A stretch of 64,000 nucleotides of DNA from Nicotiana tabacum (taxonomy: Eukaryota; Streptophyta; Magnoliopsida; Solanales; Solanaceae), in the NCBI RefSeq assembly GCF_000715075.1, contig NC_134089.1, forward strand, positions 70,972,697 through 71,036,696, written 5' to 3'. Position 1 is the first letter of the stretch, and each line of letters opens with the position of its first letter. This document shows, piece after piece, positions 44,113 to 54,704 of this stretch. The notes beneath the pieces are model-generated. The model saw only the letters and a program-made list of their open reading frames with translations, searched no databases and was not told the origin of the DNA. The translations under genes and the position numbers were made by a program.

Positions 44113-45579
44113 TTGAAAGATGCAGATTGGATTACTACCATGCAAGATGAGTTACATCAGTTTGAAAGGAACAATGTCTGGCACCTGGTACCCAGACCCT
44201 CATATCGAACCATTATAAGAACCAGGTGGGTATTCAGGAACAAGCTTGATGAATATGGAAATACCACAAGGAACAAGGCCAGGCTAGTGGTTCAAGGTTA
44301 CAATCAGGAGGAAGGGATTGACTATGATGAAACGTTTATTCCGGTCACTCGCATGGAAGCTATTAGAATTATAATCGCTTTTGCATCTCATATAGAATTC
44401 ACCTTGTTCCAAATGGATGTCAAAAGTGCATTTCTGAATGAACTTCTTAAGGAAGAAGTCTATGTGAAGCAACCTCCAGGGTTTGAATGTCATGAACACC
44501 CTGAATATGTGTTTAAACCGGACAAAGCATTGTATGGGCTGAAGCAGGCTCCTCGAGCTTGGTATGAAAGGCTGTCAAAGTTTCTCTTGGAAAATGGCTT
44601 TAAAAGAGGGAAAATTAACAACACCCTATTCCTAAAGAAACGGGGAATGAACCTGCTCATTGTTCAGGTCTATGTTGATGATATCATTTTTGGGGCAACA
44701 ACTGATTCTCTATGTGAAGAATTTGCAAAACTCATGGGAAGTGAGTTTGAAATGAGTATGATGGGGGAACTGAACTTCTTCTTGGGTCTTCAAGTAAAAA
44801 AGTCCTCAAAAGGTACATTCATTTGTCAGCAAAAATACATTAGGGAGCTCTTGAAGAGATTTGACATGGAAGCATAAAAGGTTATAGACACTCTCATTGC
44901 TACGACCACTCGACTGGACATGGATGAAACTGGGCCTCCAGTGAGTCAAACAATATATATGCCAGTAGACCTGAGCTTCAATGTGGGGCTATGCGCAAAG
45001 TTTCAATCAAATCCCAAGGAATCTCATTTGAAGGCAGCCAAAAGAATTATGAGATATCTTAAAGGAACACAAGACGTGGTCCTTTATTATCCCTCAAGTG
45101 ACAGTTTTAACCTCATTGGATATACTGATACAGATTATGCAAGTTATCTTGTGGATAGGAAAAGCACTTCTGGAATGGCTCACTTCCTAGGTTCATGTGT
45201 CATCTCTTGGGGCACAAGGAAGCAAAACTCAGTGGCTCTTTCAATAGCTGAAACAAAATATGTAGCCGCAGCATCCTGCTGTGCACAACTTTTATGGATC
45301 AAGCGGCAACTGGAGAACTTTGGGGTACTCACTGAGAGTGTGACCCTTCTATGTGATAACACCAGTGCACTCAACATGGCCACGAATCTAGTACAACACA
45401 AAAGGACCAAGCATATTGATGTGAGGCATCATTTTCTGAGGGACAATATGGAGAAAGGGTTGATATGTATGAAGTTCTGTAGCACAGAAGACCAAATTGC
45501 AGACATCTTCACCAAGGCATTAAGTAAAAAACATTTTGAAAGAAACAGAGTGAACTTGGGGCTTTTAAAGCCCGATTGA
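44113..45579 (+). pseudogene. Reverse transcriptase and RNase H of the SIRE-type element
   Basis: RT blocks: WITTMQDELHQFERNNVWHL, TRWVFRNKLDEYGN, KARLVVQGYNQEEGIDYDET, FQMDVKSAFLNELLKEEVYV, LYGLKQAPRAWYERL and VQVYVDDIIFGAT (catalytic YVDD kept, about 44670-44690). A stop at 44875 and a roughly 15-residue deletion after QTIY (about 44960) break the connection. RNase H shows YTDTDYASY, STSGMAHFLGSCVISWGTRK, then ALSIAETKYVAA, where the usual AEAEY reads AETKY (catalytic Glu lost), CDNTSAL, and the terminus DIFTKALSKKHFERNRVNLG. Confidence 0.92.
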
Positions 45580-46066
45580 GAAAATGATTCCTCATTATTT
45601 GGCTATGAAAATCACTTTTAAGAAAAACTGGCTAAAAGTGTTTTCTCGCCATGTCTAACTCACTTCAATACCATTGCAGGTAAACACGCATGATGAGTAT
45701 TGAAGATGCATATGCAGTGCATGGATGATAAAAGAGGATTGATACTTTCAAATAACAGGTCAAGAACCTAGTTCTTGTACCAAAGGTTAGTAGTTCTGTG
45801 CGTTCTTTAATACACATCTTAAAAAGGTACAAAACACAATTGCCATGTCATCCAACTTTTTAGACTCTGCTGTCACGTCTCTTCACTTCAAATCGTTCCA
45901 TCTCCCTCTGAAACGTTGCACTTCTCCACGCCCAATCGGCGTTTCAGAACCAGTCCCTATCTCTCTTTTCATAATTATCCATTCTTAATAAAACCCCCCC
46001 TCTGTTCTCTACAAACCATAAGTCCTTCATTAGAACTTCCCAAAGCACCTTCACTCAATCTTTCCA
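45580..46066 (+). other. Spacer between pol and env-like region
   Basis: No coding region. In SIRE elements the downstream ORF is believed to be expressed separately from pol. I see no clear promoter or splice signal here beyond pyrimidine-rich stretches. Confidence 0.5.
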
Positions 46067-48129
46067 ATGGCTGAGACAAACTTTGACCTCCCTGCCTCAG
46101 TCATACCTATTACTGAAAAACCTATGGAGTCCTCCACCCCTACTGAGCCTTCTTTAACCATTCTTACCATTCCCACTAAAATCACACCTCACCCAAATTC
46201 CCCGTCTCTCTCCATTTCAGAAACCCCTAAGTTTTTTGATCCATCCTCTCCATCTTCTGAAGTTCCCACTAATCAAAGAACAAGTGGAGAACAAGGTCAA
46301 AACCCTGAGTTCACAGAGGTTCCTCCATTGTTGCTACAAATTCCACGGAGGCAGTAGTGCCGATTGAGGGAGAAAATGTTGTAACCGTCTTTGTGGTGTC
46401 TGTTGATGGTGTACTTCATGAGATCATCTCTCAGAAAAATAAGGTGCAGGGTATGGAGGACGAAGGGGCCGTTGTAACTGTTGAAGGTGCTGCACAAGTA
46501 GAAACTACCGGGCCCTCACATGAGGAATTTGACCCCTCTCCGGAGGACCCATGTCAGGGTTCTCATTCTCAGGGCAATTCTTCTCCTACATTTGCTATTG
46601 TGCCTTTGGACATACAGGAACCTGAGATGAGGTCCAGTGATGAGGAGGATTTAGACAACCTAGCTCTTGATGCGTTCATAGTCAAGCGAAGGGTGACGTC
46701 CACTCCTAAGTCTTCCACCAAGCGATCCACTACCAGGTTGCAAGCTAAGGTGGCCTATGACTCTGCCCTTCAAAAGAGCAGAAAAAGTAGTAAGAATCAT
46801 ATGAGGAGGCTGGTGAAAGATAATGTACCCGTATGTGTTAAAGCAGTCCCTGTGGTAGAAGTGGAAGGGGAAACATTAGAGGAACCTGGTTCATTGATGA
46901 GAAGGTCTGAGAAGAAGAAGTAGCCTGCTTCAGTAGAAAGAGTTTCAACCCCTAGTTCCAAGTTGAAGGATGTTGTAAGTGAGTTCTCGATGTCTGATGA
47001 GGATACATTAGTCAAAACCAAAGAAAAAGAGAAATCAAGTGGTGGGAAGTCCGGCAAACGAAAGTCTGAAATTGTTCAGGAACCTGGTTCTGTGAAGAGG
47101 TTGAGAAGTGAAGTCTGTCTTGGCTCAGAAAGCCTGAGGCACCAAAAAGTTCTGCTGGGTCGTACGTTTGACCCAGCAATCTTTTAGATGGCTGGTATGC
47201 GACAAATTCTTGAAATGGTTGAGTTTTAATGATGGGCGCATCTATTCCAAATAGATGCACCTAAGGCATATTGGGATGAGGTACAAAGCTTCTTTGTTGG
47301 CCTCTTTCCCGTTGAGACCTACCACATCTGTGCTATGGTGAATGGAGTAGATATTGTGTTCGATGTAAAGTTACTTAGAGAAATTCTTAAAGTTCCTACA
47401 GTTGGTGTCTCAAGTGTAAAGGATGTGTGTCAGTTTAACTTCAGAAAATACCGTGGTAAAAGACAATGCAAACCAAAAGGGGGACCAGATCCATAAGAAG
47501 GCGTTACTCCCTGTCTATCAGTTGCTTTTCAAATTAATAAACAAAGTTCTATGCCTCGCGCTAAGAGGAGGTCAGTGACTTCTAAGTCTGATCTATTCTT
47601 GATGGAGCAACTGGATAGCTTTACTCTTGTAAGTCTATTTGCTATTATGATTGAACACATGCAAAAGGTAACCACCTTCAAAGATGGTAATCATGGCCTT
47701 CCCTATGGGTTTTTGCTTACACGAGTGTTTAAGTTCTTTGAGGTGCCACTGGGGCAAGGCAAGGTGGGGACTAAGAAGCAGACATTCTCACAAACAATGT
47801 TGGAAGAATGTGAGCGCATAGAAAAGAATGGGGGGATAGGAAGTACATCAACCGTCTCACAGCTCATTAATGCTCAGAATAATGCAACTGAGGAGATTCG
47901 TCAGTTGAAGGCTAAGAATGCTATCCTGGAAGGTCAGCAAGCCCAAGGTGTTCCAGCGTCAAATAATGATGTAGCTCGTTTAACAAAGGAGAATGTTGAT
48001 CTCAGGGCGCAAGTAGAGAACCTGAAAGCAGAACTGTTCAATGAGCAAAAGTCGGCCAATGCCCAAATAGACCTTGTTCTCCAAACACTTGCTGCAGCCT
48101 TCAAGCCCTCTACTCCTAGTGTCTCCTAA
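46067..48129 (+). pseudogene. Env-like downstream ORF of the SIRE-type element, broken
   Basis: It begins MAETNFDLPASVIPITEKPM and is Pro/Ser/Thr-rich, then shifts frame (46357-46920) into an acidic, Lys-rich part ending MRRSEKKK-stop. It continues with DEDTLVKTKEKEKSSGGKSG and GRTFDPAIF (47160), a globular block with MRQILEMVEF, AYWDEVQSFFVGLFPVETYH and VDIVFDVKLLREILKVPTVG (47190-47410), and a last part MPRAKRRSVTSKSDLFLMEQ to LQTLAAAFKPSTPSVS (47551-48129). In that part 47870-48080 has heptad-like Leu/Ile spacing suggesting a coiled coil. I see no convincing membrane segment. The role is unproven; 'env-like' is the name used for ORFs in this position. Confidence 0.82.
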
Positions 48130-48380
48130 GTACCCCTTCGGTGACCAGTTTCTGGAAATGTTCTTTTATGTTTTTTTTTGTTTTGTTTGGCAGATGTTTT
48201 GTTTTCTTTTTTTTTGATGTGGTTGGGATGAAATAGTACTGCTCCCCTATTAACAGTCCAATATTGCCTTTGCTTTTTAAGCAAAGACATATAATTTTTT
48301 TTTATCAATATCAAATATATCCTATTTTATTATCTCATTGCTTAAATATTTACCGTGAAAATGGTAATAACGATCAGATT
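48130..48380. other. End of the copia remnant, T-rich, no gene
   Basis: T-rich sequence after the env-like stop, with no polypurine tract or LTR start where the SIRE 3' LTR would be expected. The break with the next LTR is at about 48380. Confidence 0.5.
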
Positions 48381-48712
48381 TGTTGATGGGACTCTAAAAA
48401 TACGTGATTTATTTTTATGCTAGTTGTTAGAGCAGTTGATACTAGATATATGAAGACAAAAGATAAAACACGAACTAGAATAGAGCCGTGATCAAACCGA
48501 GGGGTTAACTATCCGTGCCTCGGGCCAACTGATAAGGGCCTCGAGGTCGACGCTTGGGCTCGAGATCGAGTTGTCGGGGATAACCGAAAAGGGACTAACA
48601 GTTGGAATATAATTAAAGGAGGCTGTTTATGGTCGGTATCAAGCAATAAATGAAGAACAAGTATGAAAGAAATAAATGAGAGAGGTAGTCTCGAGCGAGT
48701 AAGTTAGAGAGA

Positions 48713-48740
48713 AAAGAGAGAGAGAGAGAGAGAGAGAGAG
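48713..48740. repeat. (GA)n tract
   Basis: About 14 GA units; on the LTR sense (minus) strand it is a CT tract shortly downstream of the TATA box. Confidence 0.93.
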
Positions 48741-48806
48741 TTGTTATTGATCTTGTGTAGAATTGTTGGAACAACAGTCGCCGCTTACAAAGTGATAAAG
48801 ATCCCT

Positions 48807-48815
48807 TTTATATAG
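48807..48815 (-). promoter_or_regulatory. Candidate TATA box of the lone LTR
   Basis: TATATAAAA on the minus strand, followed by an ACAATTCTACACAAGATC stretch and the CT tract. This is a normal U3-R layout for a plant LTR. Confidence 0.55.
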
Positions 48816-49149
48816 GAGGAGAATCTCGTCATAGCACAAAATACATTAATTGTAAAGGCATGGAGATGGGACAACTAGACGTGATGCTTTAATACAGGCT
48901 CTAGGTAGGCCGGCTTTGTCAGACTTAGCCGTGTGCCTTGGGAATTCCCCATTTTACTCTAGCCTCAATCTATGTCCTCTTTAAATCGGACATCGACGAG
49001 CTCCGAAGGAGGGAACTCGATCACAGCTTCACGTCCTCAGGGTCTCGAGGTGTTCTTCTGAAGTAAATCGATATCAAGAAATTAGGCCCTTTGATTTTGC
49101 CGTATACAGATAGTCTCCGCATTTCTCAGAACGAAGCGATGGGAAACTG

Positions 49150-50345
49150 ATGGTGTTGGAAGGTACTCTTCGATTTTGTCGATGGCCTTTTGGCAGTCAT
49201 CGGTCCATTTGGTGGCAACGTCCTTCTTCAACATCTAAAAGATTGGCTTACAGATAACTGTAGACTGTGCTATGAATCGGCTGATGTAGATTGGCTCATC
49301 ACATCCTTCTTGTTCTTTGGCGGTGGTAGTTCTTGAATGGATTTGACTTCTGATGGATCCAGTTATATTCCTCTATGGCTCATAATAAACCCAAGCAATT
49401 TCCCAGTAGGAACCCCAAATGTGCACTTTGCAGGGTTTAGTTTCAGGTTGTATCTCTGCAGTATATTGAAGAACTTCCTCAGATCTTCTATATGGTCAGT
49501 GGCCTTCTTGGATTTGATAATAACATTAACCATATATACCTCTATCACCTTGTATATCATATCATGGAAAATGGTAGTCATGACCCTCATGTAGGTGGCC
49601 CCTACATTTTTCAGGCCGAATGGCATCATCTTGTAATAGTACACTCCCCACGGCGTAATGAAAGCCGTCTTCTCAGCATCTTCCTCATCCAACTAGATCT
49701 GATGATAACCAGCGAAGCAATCTACGAATGATTATAGCTCATGCTTGGCGCAATTGTCAATCAGGTTGTGTATATTTGGCAAAGGGAAGTCGTCTTTTGG
49801 ACTTGCCCGGTTGAGATCCCGGTAGTCGACACAGACTCTGACCTTACTATCCTTTTTTGGCACCGGCACAATGTTGGCTAACCATGTAGGGTATTCTACT
49901 ACCTTGTGAACCTTAGCGTTGATCTGCTTGGTGACTTCTTCCTTAATTTTCAAACTCATATTAGGCTTGAACATTTTGAGCTTTTGCTTCACCGGTGGAC
50001 ACATTAGATCGGTTGGCAATTTGTGAGCCACAATAGACGTACTCAGACCAGTCATGTAATCATGCGATCAGGCGAATATGTCCTCATACTCCTTTAGAAA
50101 TTCGGTGTATTCTCGCTTCTCTGATAGCGATAGGTGAATGTTAATTCGCGTTTCCTTGATGTTTTATGCATCTCCTAGGTTGACAATCTCGGTCTCGTCT
50201 AGGTTGGACTTAGGTCTGCTCTAAAAATTCTCAACTTCTTTGACAATCTCGTCAGGTATGTCATATTCCTCTAAATTAATGTCCTTTTGCTGCGTTGTCT
50301 CATTGCATGTCACAGTCATTGGTTCATCAAGACAAGTAATAGTAA
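49150..50345 (-). pseudogene. Reverse transcriptase of the Ogre-type element
   Basis: Readable blocks: LKMFKPNMSLKIKEEVTKQI, VVEYPTWLANIVPVPKKDSK, VRVCVDYRDLNRASPKDDFP (about 49830), DEEDAEKTAFITPWG (49680), KMMPFGLKNVGATYMR (49620), then EVYMVNVIIKSK (about 49530) where the catalytic YVDD is expected. Both aspartates are replaced, so the enzyme is dead. NPAKCTFGVPTGKLLGFI follows, then TKWTDDCQKAIDKIEEYL (49160-49210). Stops occur near 49696 and 49732. RNase H begins but is cut off at 49150. Confidence 0.9.
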
Positions 50346-50349
50346 TGTT

Positions 50350-50540
50350 GTATTGGTAAAGCAAGGAGAGAAAACGATAGCAATAAATATTAATTTATAA
50401 GAAAAATCAAAAATGCTTTTGATAAATTGAATAACTGTTTTGAACATCGAAGATCTTATTGCGGGAATTGAAAAATGCAAAAAGAAAATCATTTAGTAAA
50501 AATAGTGAATAATGCTTGTTTTAGCCTTGCTACCCCGAGG
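50350..50540 (-). other. Candidate Ogre intron between protease and RT
   Basis: An AT-rich, frame-less segment of about 190 bp separates coding blocks that are otherwise collinear (GSDEEEALAVVKNLFLEDSD at about 50690-50730 and CLDEPMTVTCNET at about 50300-50335). Ogre elements are known to carry an intron in this position. A GT is visible at the 5' side (CGGG/GTAGCAAGG, about 50535). The 3' end is pyrimidine-rich, but a clear AG is lacking. Confidence 0.4.
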
Positions 50541-50814
50541 CTCGTCTGGCTTTGGTTGTCCTGATGGTCCAATTCTTGAGATGTGCCCCTCCGCTTACAG
50601 CCTATATGGAAGGGCCTTTCTCCCCTTCCTTCTCGAGAATAATGCAACAATCCATATCACTATCCTCTAGAAACAAGTTCTTCACTACTGCAAGTGCTTC
50701 TTCTTCATCTGACCCATAAATAATGTCGGCCTATTGGAAGGTCTGCTCTAGATGCGGTATTGGCTGCTCTTGTAGGTAGTAAGGACCGTGCCATGGTGAC
50801 GATCGGTTATTGAA

Positions 50815-51909
50815 TTATTCCCAGGTGTATTCATTTCCCAAGCCAAAGCTAGTGCCATGTTTCTTGAGTTTTATGGGTTTAGAGATTCCTTGGAGGTTCT
50901 TGCCGAGCCCTTTGCTAGGTTCGTACCCACTCCAACTTAGTATACTCTCGATTTTGCTATTCCAACATTTGTCTTTGTCGATAGCATTGACCCGTTCAAT
51001 GTGGTGGTAAGTTTCTCCACCCAGCTTCCTTCTTCCCTCGATCGCCGGAATGGTTTGGTGACTGTATATAGGGTTGCTACCGTCGCCGTGAATGATCACT
51101 TCCTGGTGATTCCATTCGAACTTTACTGCCTGATGCAGCATTGATGCTATGGCCCTAGCAGCATGAATCCATGGTCGTCCCAGCAGCAAGTTGTAAGACG
51201 CTGGTACATCTGTCACCTGGAAATCGACTTCGAACCAGGTTGGTCCCATATGCAAGCATAGACTAATCTCACCAATGGTAGACCTCTGAGAACCATCGAA
51301 GGCTTTCACATTAATTGCTCCATCCTTTATCTCATGCAGCCTTTTACCTAGCTTCTTGAGTGTTACCAGCGGATAAATATTAAGACTGGAACCTCCATTG
51401 ATTAGCATTCTTTTGATGAAATAATCCTCACATTGCACGGTGATGTGTAGTGCTTTGTTGTGCCCCAGCCCTTCAGGTGGCAGCTCGTCCTCATGAAAGG
51501 TGATCTTATGGCTTTCCTGCACTTATCCTACGATATTATCCACTTCCTTGCTAGTGATATTACTTGGTACGTATGCTTCATTTAGCACCTTTAACAGAGC
51601 ATTCTTGTGCGTCTTAGAATTTTGCAGCAAAGAGAGAATGGATATTTGTGCTAGCGTCTTGTTTAACTGGTCGATGATCGAATATTCCTTGTCCTGTATT
51701 TTCCTCCAAAGGTCGTTCAGACCTGTCTCAATGAGGGGCGGCCGGTTGGAGGCCTGTTTGCTTGATTCAGCCAGATATTCAAGGGTATAGACTCTACCAG
51801 TTCTTGTCATACCCTGTGCTGCGACAGTTTCTTCAATACTGACCTTGCCTTTCCTTCTCGCCTCGGCTGTATAGTCCCAGGGTACAACATTTGTAAAGAA
51901 TGGTGGCAT
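50815..51909 (-). pseudogene. Gag C-terminal linker and protease of the Ogre-type element
   Basis: The N-terminal block reads PFFTNVVPWDYTAEARRKGK, AAQGMTRTGRVYTLEYLAES and DLWRKIQDKEYSIIDQLNKT (51523-51909), followed by a stop. The protease then reads SHKITFHEDELPPEGLGHNK and MLINGGSSLNIYPLVTLKKL (about 51400), where the catalytic Asp of the usual DGGSS is Asn. ASYNLLLGRPWIHAARAIAS follows. A glycine-rich SWSGYEPSKGLGKNLQGIS segment near 50890-50950 resembles a G-patch. The loss of the Asp fits a G-to-A change. The protease would normally mature Gag-Pol. Confidence 0.88.
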
Positions 51910-54110
51910 GGTTTACATCGCCACTAGGACCGGCGCGGCTATCCTTACTTCGAATGGAACATGTACCATGGGTGGCAAGACTGCAACCTCAAATGGTGCG
52001 AGTGCATTTGCCGGAGATACATATTCAACTTCAATTGGTACCGATGTCTTTGCGGATGGCACTACTTCAAACTCAAGAGGTATAGACATATTCACCTTTG
52101 CGTCCTCAGATGATTGGATCTAGACTATGATTGGATTGAGAGTACTTGTTGGTTTCTTTGGGTCATCACCTTCTGAGATCAACTCGATTGATCCCTCGGG
52201 ATCCCAGTCATCTTCTACTTCAGTCATGTGGATACCTCCACCTTTATGGTTTGGGAGAGGGTTATTGCGGGTGTTTGGAGCATGCTACTTTGCCACAATA
52301 ATCTTGTTATCAATCAAGGACTATATCTTGTCCTTCAAGGAGCGGCATTCATCGATGGTGTGCCCTTTCATACCGGAGTGGTACGTACAGGACTTGTTTG
52401 GGTTAACCCACTGAGAAGAATTCTCAAGGGTTGCAGTAGGGATGGGGGTGACATAACTAACAACTTTGAGCCTCTCATACAGCTGGTCGATAGGTTCAGC
52501 GATGGATGTATATTATTTTGGAGGTCTGCGATTGAAATTAGGTCGGGGTCTAGGGAGATTTTGGCATACAGGGGGTGATTGATAGTGGGATGGTTGAGCA
52601 TTATAAGTTTGGTAGACATGAGTGGGTTGGGAGTATCTGGGTGAAGTAGGTTGATATGTAGGAGGTGGAGATGACTGATAAGTTGGTGGTGGAGCTTGGT
52701 AGGAGGGTGAGGGTGCTTGGTAATTTGGGGTTGGCTGGTATGTGAGTGGAGGTGTTGGGTAAGCTTGGTATTTAAGGGGAGACTTGGTCCTTTGTGCAAC
52801 CATCGCGGCCCCTACATCTATTTTCTTGGACACACCACCGGACTGTAGAGCCTTATTCGTAGCTTGCAAGGCCTAGAAATATGTAACCATACCACTTTTA
52901 ATACATTCTTCAATTCTCTCACCTAATTTGATAATGTTAGAGAACTTGTAGTTCTCAATCATCATCAGTCGTTCATAGTACTGCGGGTCCTGAGACCGAA
53001 CAAAGAATTTGTTCATTTGCTCCTCTTCTAAGGAAGGTCTGACCTTAGCAGCTTTGGACCTCCAGCGAGTACCATACTCGCGACACATCTCCGTAGGCTT
53101 CTTCTTTAAATTTTGGATATAGAATACGTCTGGTGCGTTCTCTATATTAAACCTGAATCTGTCCATAAAGTCAGATGCCATGCCTACCCAGCTTGACCAC
53201 TTCTTGGGATCATGGCTGATGTACTAAGATAATGCATCTCCTTTCAGACTCCCCATGAAAAGCTTCATGCGGATCCTTTCATCCTTCCCTACTCCAACCA
53301 GCTTATCGCAATATGTCCTCAGATGGACCCTTGGATCACCCGTACCATCAAACATTTCGAACATAGGAGGTTTGTACCCCTCCGGCAGTTCGACATCAGG
53401 CTGTATGCAAAGGTCCTCATAGTTCAGCCCCTCGATTCCTTTGCTACCCTCAATGCCCTGAATATGCTGGTTAGTTTCTTAAGTTCCTCGGCCAATTTCC
53501 TGATAAACAAATCCTTTTCATCAAACTCGGATGTGCCTGAGATAGGTTGAGTGGAGTGTGGCATGGTCTCTACGTAAATAGGAGTGTTATGGTGGCCTGG
53601 TGTATGGGTGTAGAAATGATCGTTTGTGGAGTTATGAGGTTTTGGGATAAGTAGTGGAGCGTTGTTTGGGGTATGACAGGTGTTACATTGGTTCTTTGGT
53701 GGAGCAGCGGGATGGTGAGGTCCAAGATGATTCTACTTTGGGACATTTTGAGGAGGTGTAGGGTTTTGAGTGTTGGGGCAGTTGATATCTGGGGTGTTGA
53801 GGGAAAATGACAGGTTTGCCAGATTCCAAACCTGATCGAGCTCTTCCTGGAATTTCAACAATTTCTGTTCAAGCTGTGACACATTATCGTTAGGAACCCG
53901 AATACCCTGGCCATCAGTGGCCTCTACCCGTTCAGCTGTGTTCTCCTTCCTGGTGTTGTTTAAATCTTCCATTTTTCCTTTGTTCTTGCCTTTAATGGGA
54001 CTAAGAGGAGGAGTGGGTGGAGGGTCCCTGGATCTTGTGAAATAAGATGATGATGCCAAAGTGCACGAACTAACCATTGGGGAGGGGGAATAATAAAACA
54101 AAAAATAAAA
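51910..54110 (-). pseudogene. Gag of the Ogre-type element
   Basis: Probable start MVSSCTLASSSYFTRSRDPP (about 54077), a Pro-rich segment, then SQLEQKLLKFQEELDQVWNL, which looks coiled-coil. The capsid part is broken between 53180 and 53730 and readable again as DFMDRFRFNIENAPDVFYIQ, CREYGTRWRSKAAKVRPSLE and LERLMMIENYKFSNIIKLGE-like sequence at 52873-53181. A repetitive Tyr/Gln/Pro-rich region follows (52600-52800), then a short C..H..C-type knuckle (CTYHSGMKGHTIDECRSLKD, about 52330-52400). Stops break it in several places. Confidence 0.82.
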
Positions 54111-54383
54111 ACAAAAGGTAATAAAGTTAGTGAGGATTATAAAAAGTATTGCAATATTTAAACACATAGTGCGGGAATGTAAAACGTGTCCTAATTTGGG
54201 AACCTCTTTGTGCCCAAGGTAGGCCTAACGACAAATAGACTTGGAGAACTTTTAATGCTAAATGCCTCATTTCATTGATAAAGATAGGCGAATCCCAAAA
54301 CGACACTAAATAAGCAAGAAATAAAAGTCACTAATGGCCATTGGCCTTATTACATTCATAAAACAAAAAAAGTAAATTCCTAT

Positions 54384-54704
54384 CTATTTGGTCCCAGAAG
54401 GACCTTCCTCAGGTTGAATGCTCTCGTTGATCAAATCCTCCAGATCGCGTAGGTTCACCAGTAAAAATGCCGTTGCCAGGTGTTCTCCTTCGTTTCCCTC
54501 ATCATTCTGGCAGTCGGCGACTCTCTTCCTCACTTTTCCTTCCAATTCCAGCAGACTGTATTCTAGATATTCCAACTTTTCACTAGCTTTGGCGGCCCTC
54601 TCTTTCCACTCATTGATGTGGTCATTTGATGGAAGACTCCTACACCAGTCTAGCAAGAGTGGGGGCGTGCTAACCATACTGAAACTAGGGACCTCGTGCC
54701 TCAT
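54384..54704 (-). CDS. Upstream ORF of the Ogre-type element, 106 codons
   Basis: An open frame starting MRHEVPSFSMVSTPPLLLDW and ending QPEEGPSGTK, in the position of the extra ORF that Ogre elements have before gag. Residues about 28-62 (NEWKERAAKASEKLEYLEYS) and onward are rich in Glu/Lys/Leu with heptad-like spacing, suggesting a coiled coil. Full Ogre ORF1 proteins are longer as far as I recall, so this may be only the C-terminal part or a truncated gene. The function is not known. It is the only coding segment of this element without an internal stop. Confidence 0.55.
   Translation of the reverse strand: MRHEVPSFSMVSTPPLLLDWCRSLPSNDHINEWKERAAKASEKLEYLEYSLLELEGKVRKRVADCQNDEGNEGEHLATAFLLVNLRDLEDLINESIQPEEGPSGTK

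Larger units (their letters stand above)
40222..48380 (+). mobile_element. Ty1/copia SIRE-type element with env-like ORF, 3' LTR missing
   Basis: Plus-strand order: LTR (about 40222-41180), PBS (41191-41202), gag, protease, integrase, RT, RNase H and then a long downstream env-like region. Integrase before RT is diagnostic for copia, and the extra ORF downstream of pol is diagnostic of the SIRE lineage. The 3' LTR is absent. Element sequence fades after 48129 and meets an unrelated minus-strand LTR at 48381, so the element is truncated and no target duplication can be tested. Multiple stops and lost catalytic residues make it dead. Confidence 0.88.
48381..49128 (-). repeat. Lone LTR, minus orientation, without target duplication
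   Basis: On the minus strand it runs from TGAGAAATGCGGAG to GAGTCCCATCAACA (748 bp). It has a TATATAAAA box and a downstream CT tract in the usual order. The flanking five bases (AGATT, GAACG) do not match, so it is not a clean solo LTR insertion. It sits exactly between the truncated copia element and the truncated Ogre-type pol, so one flank was probably lost in a deletion. Confidence 0.65.
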
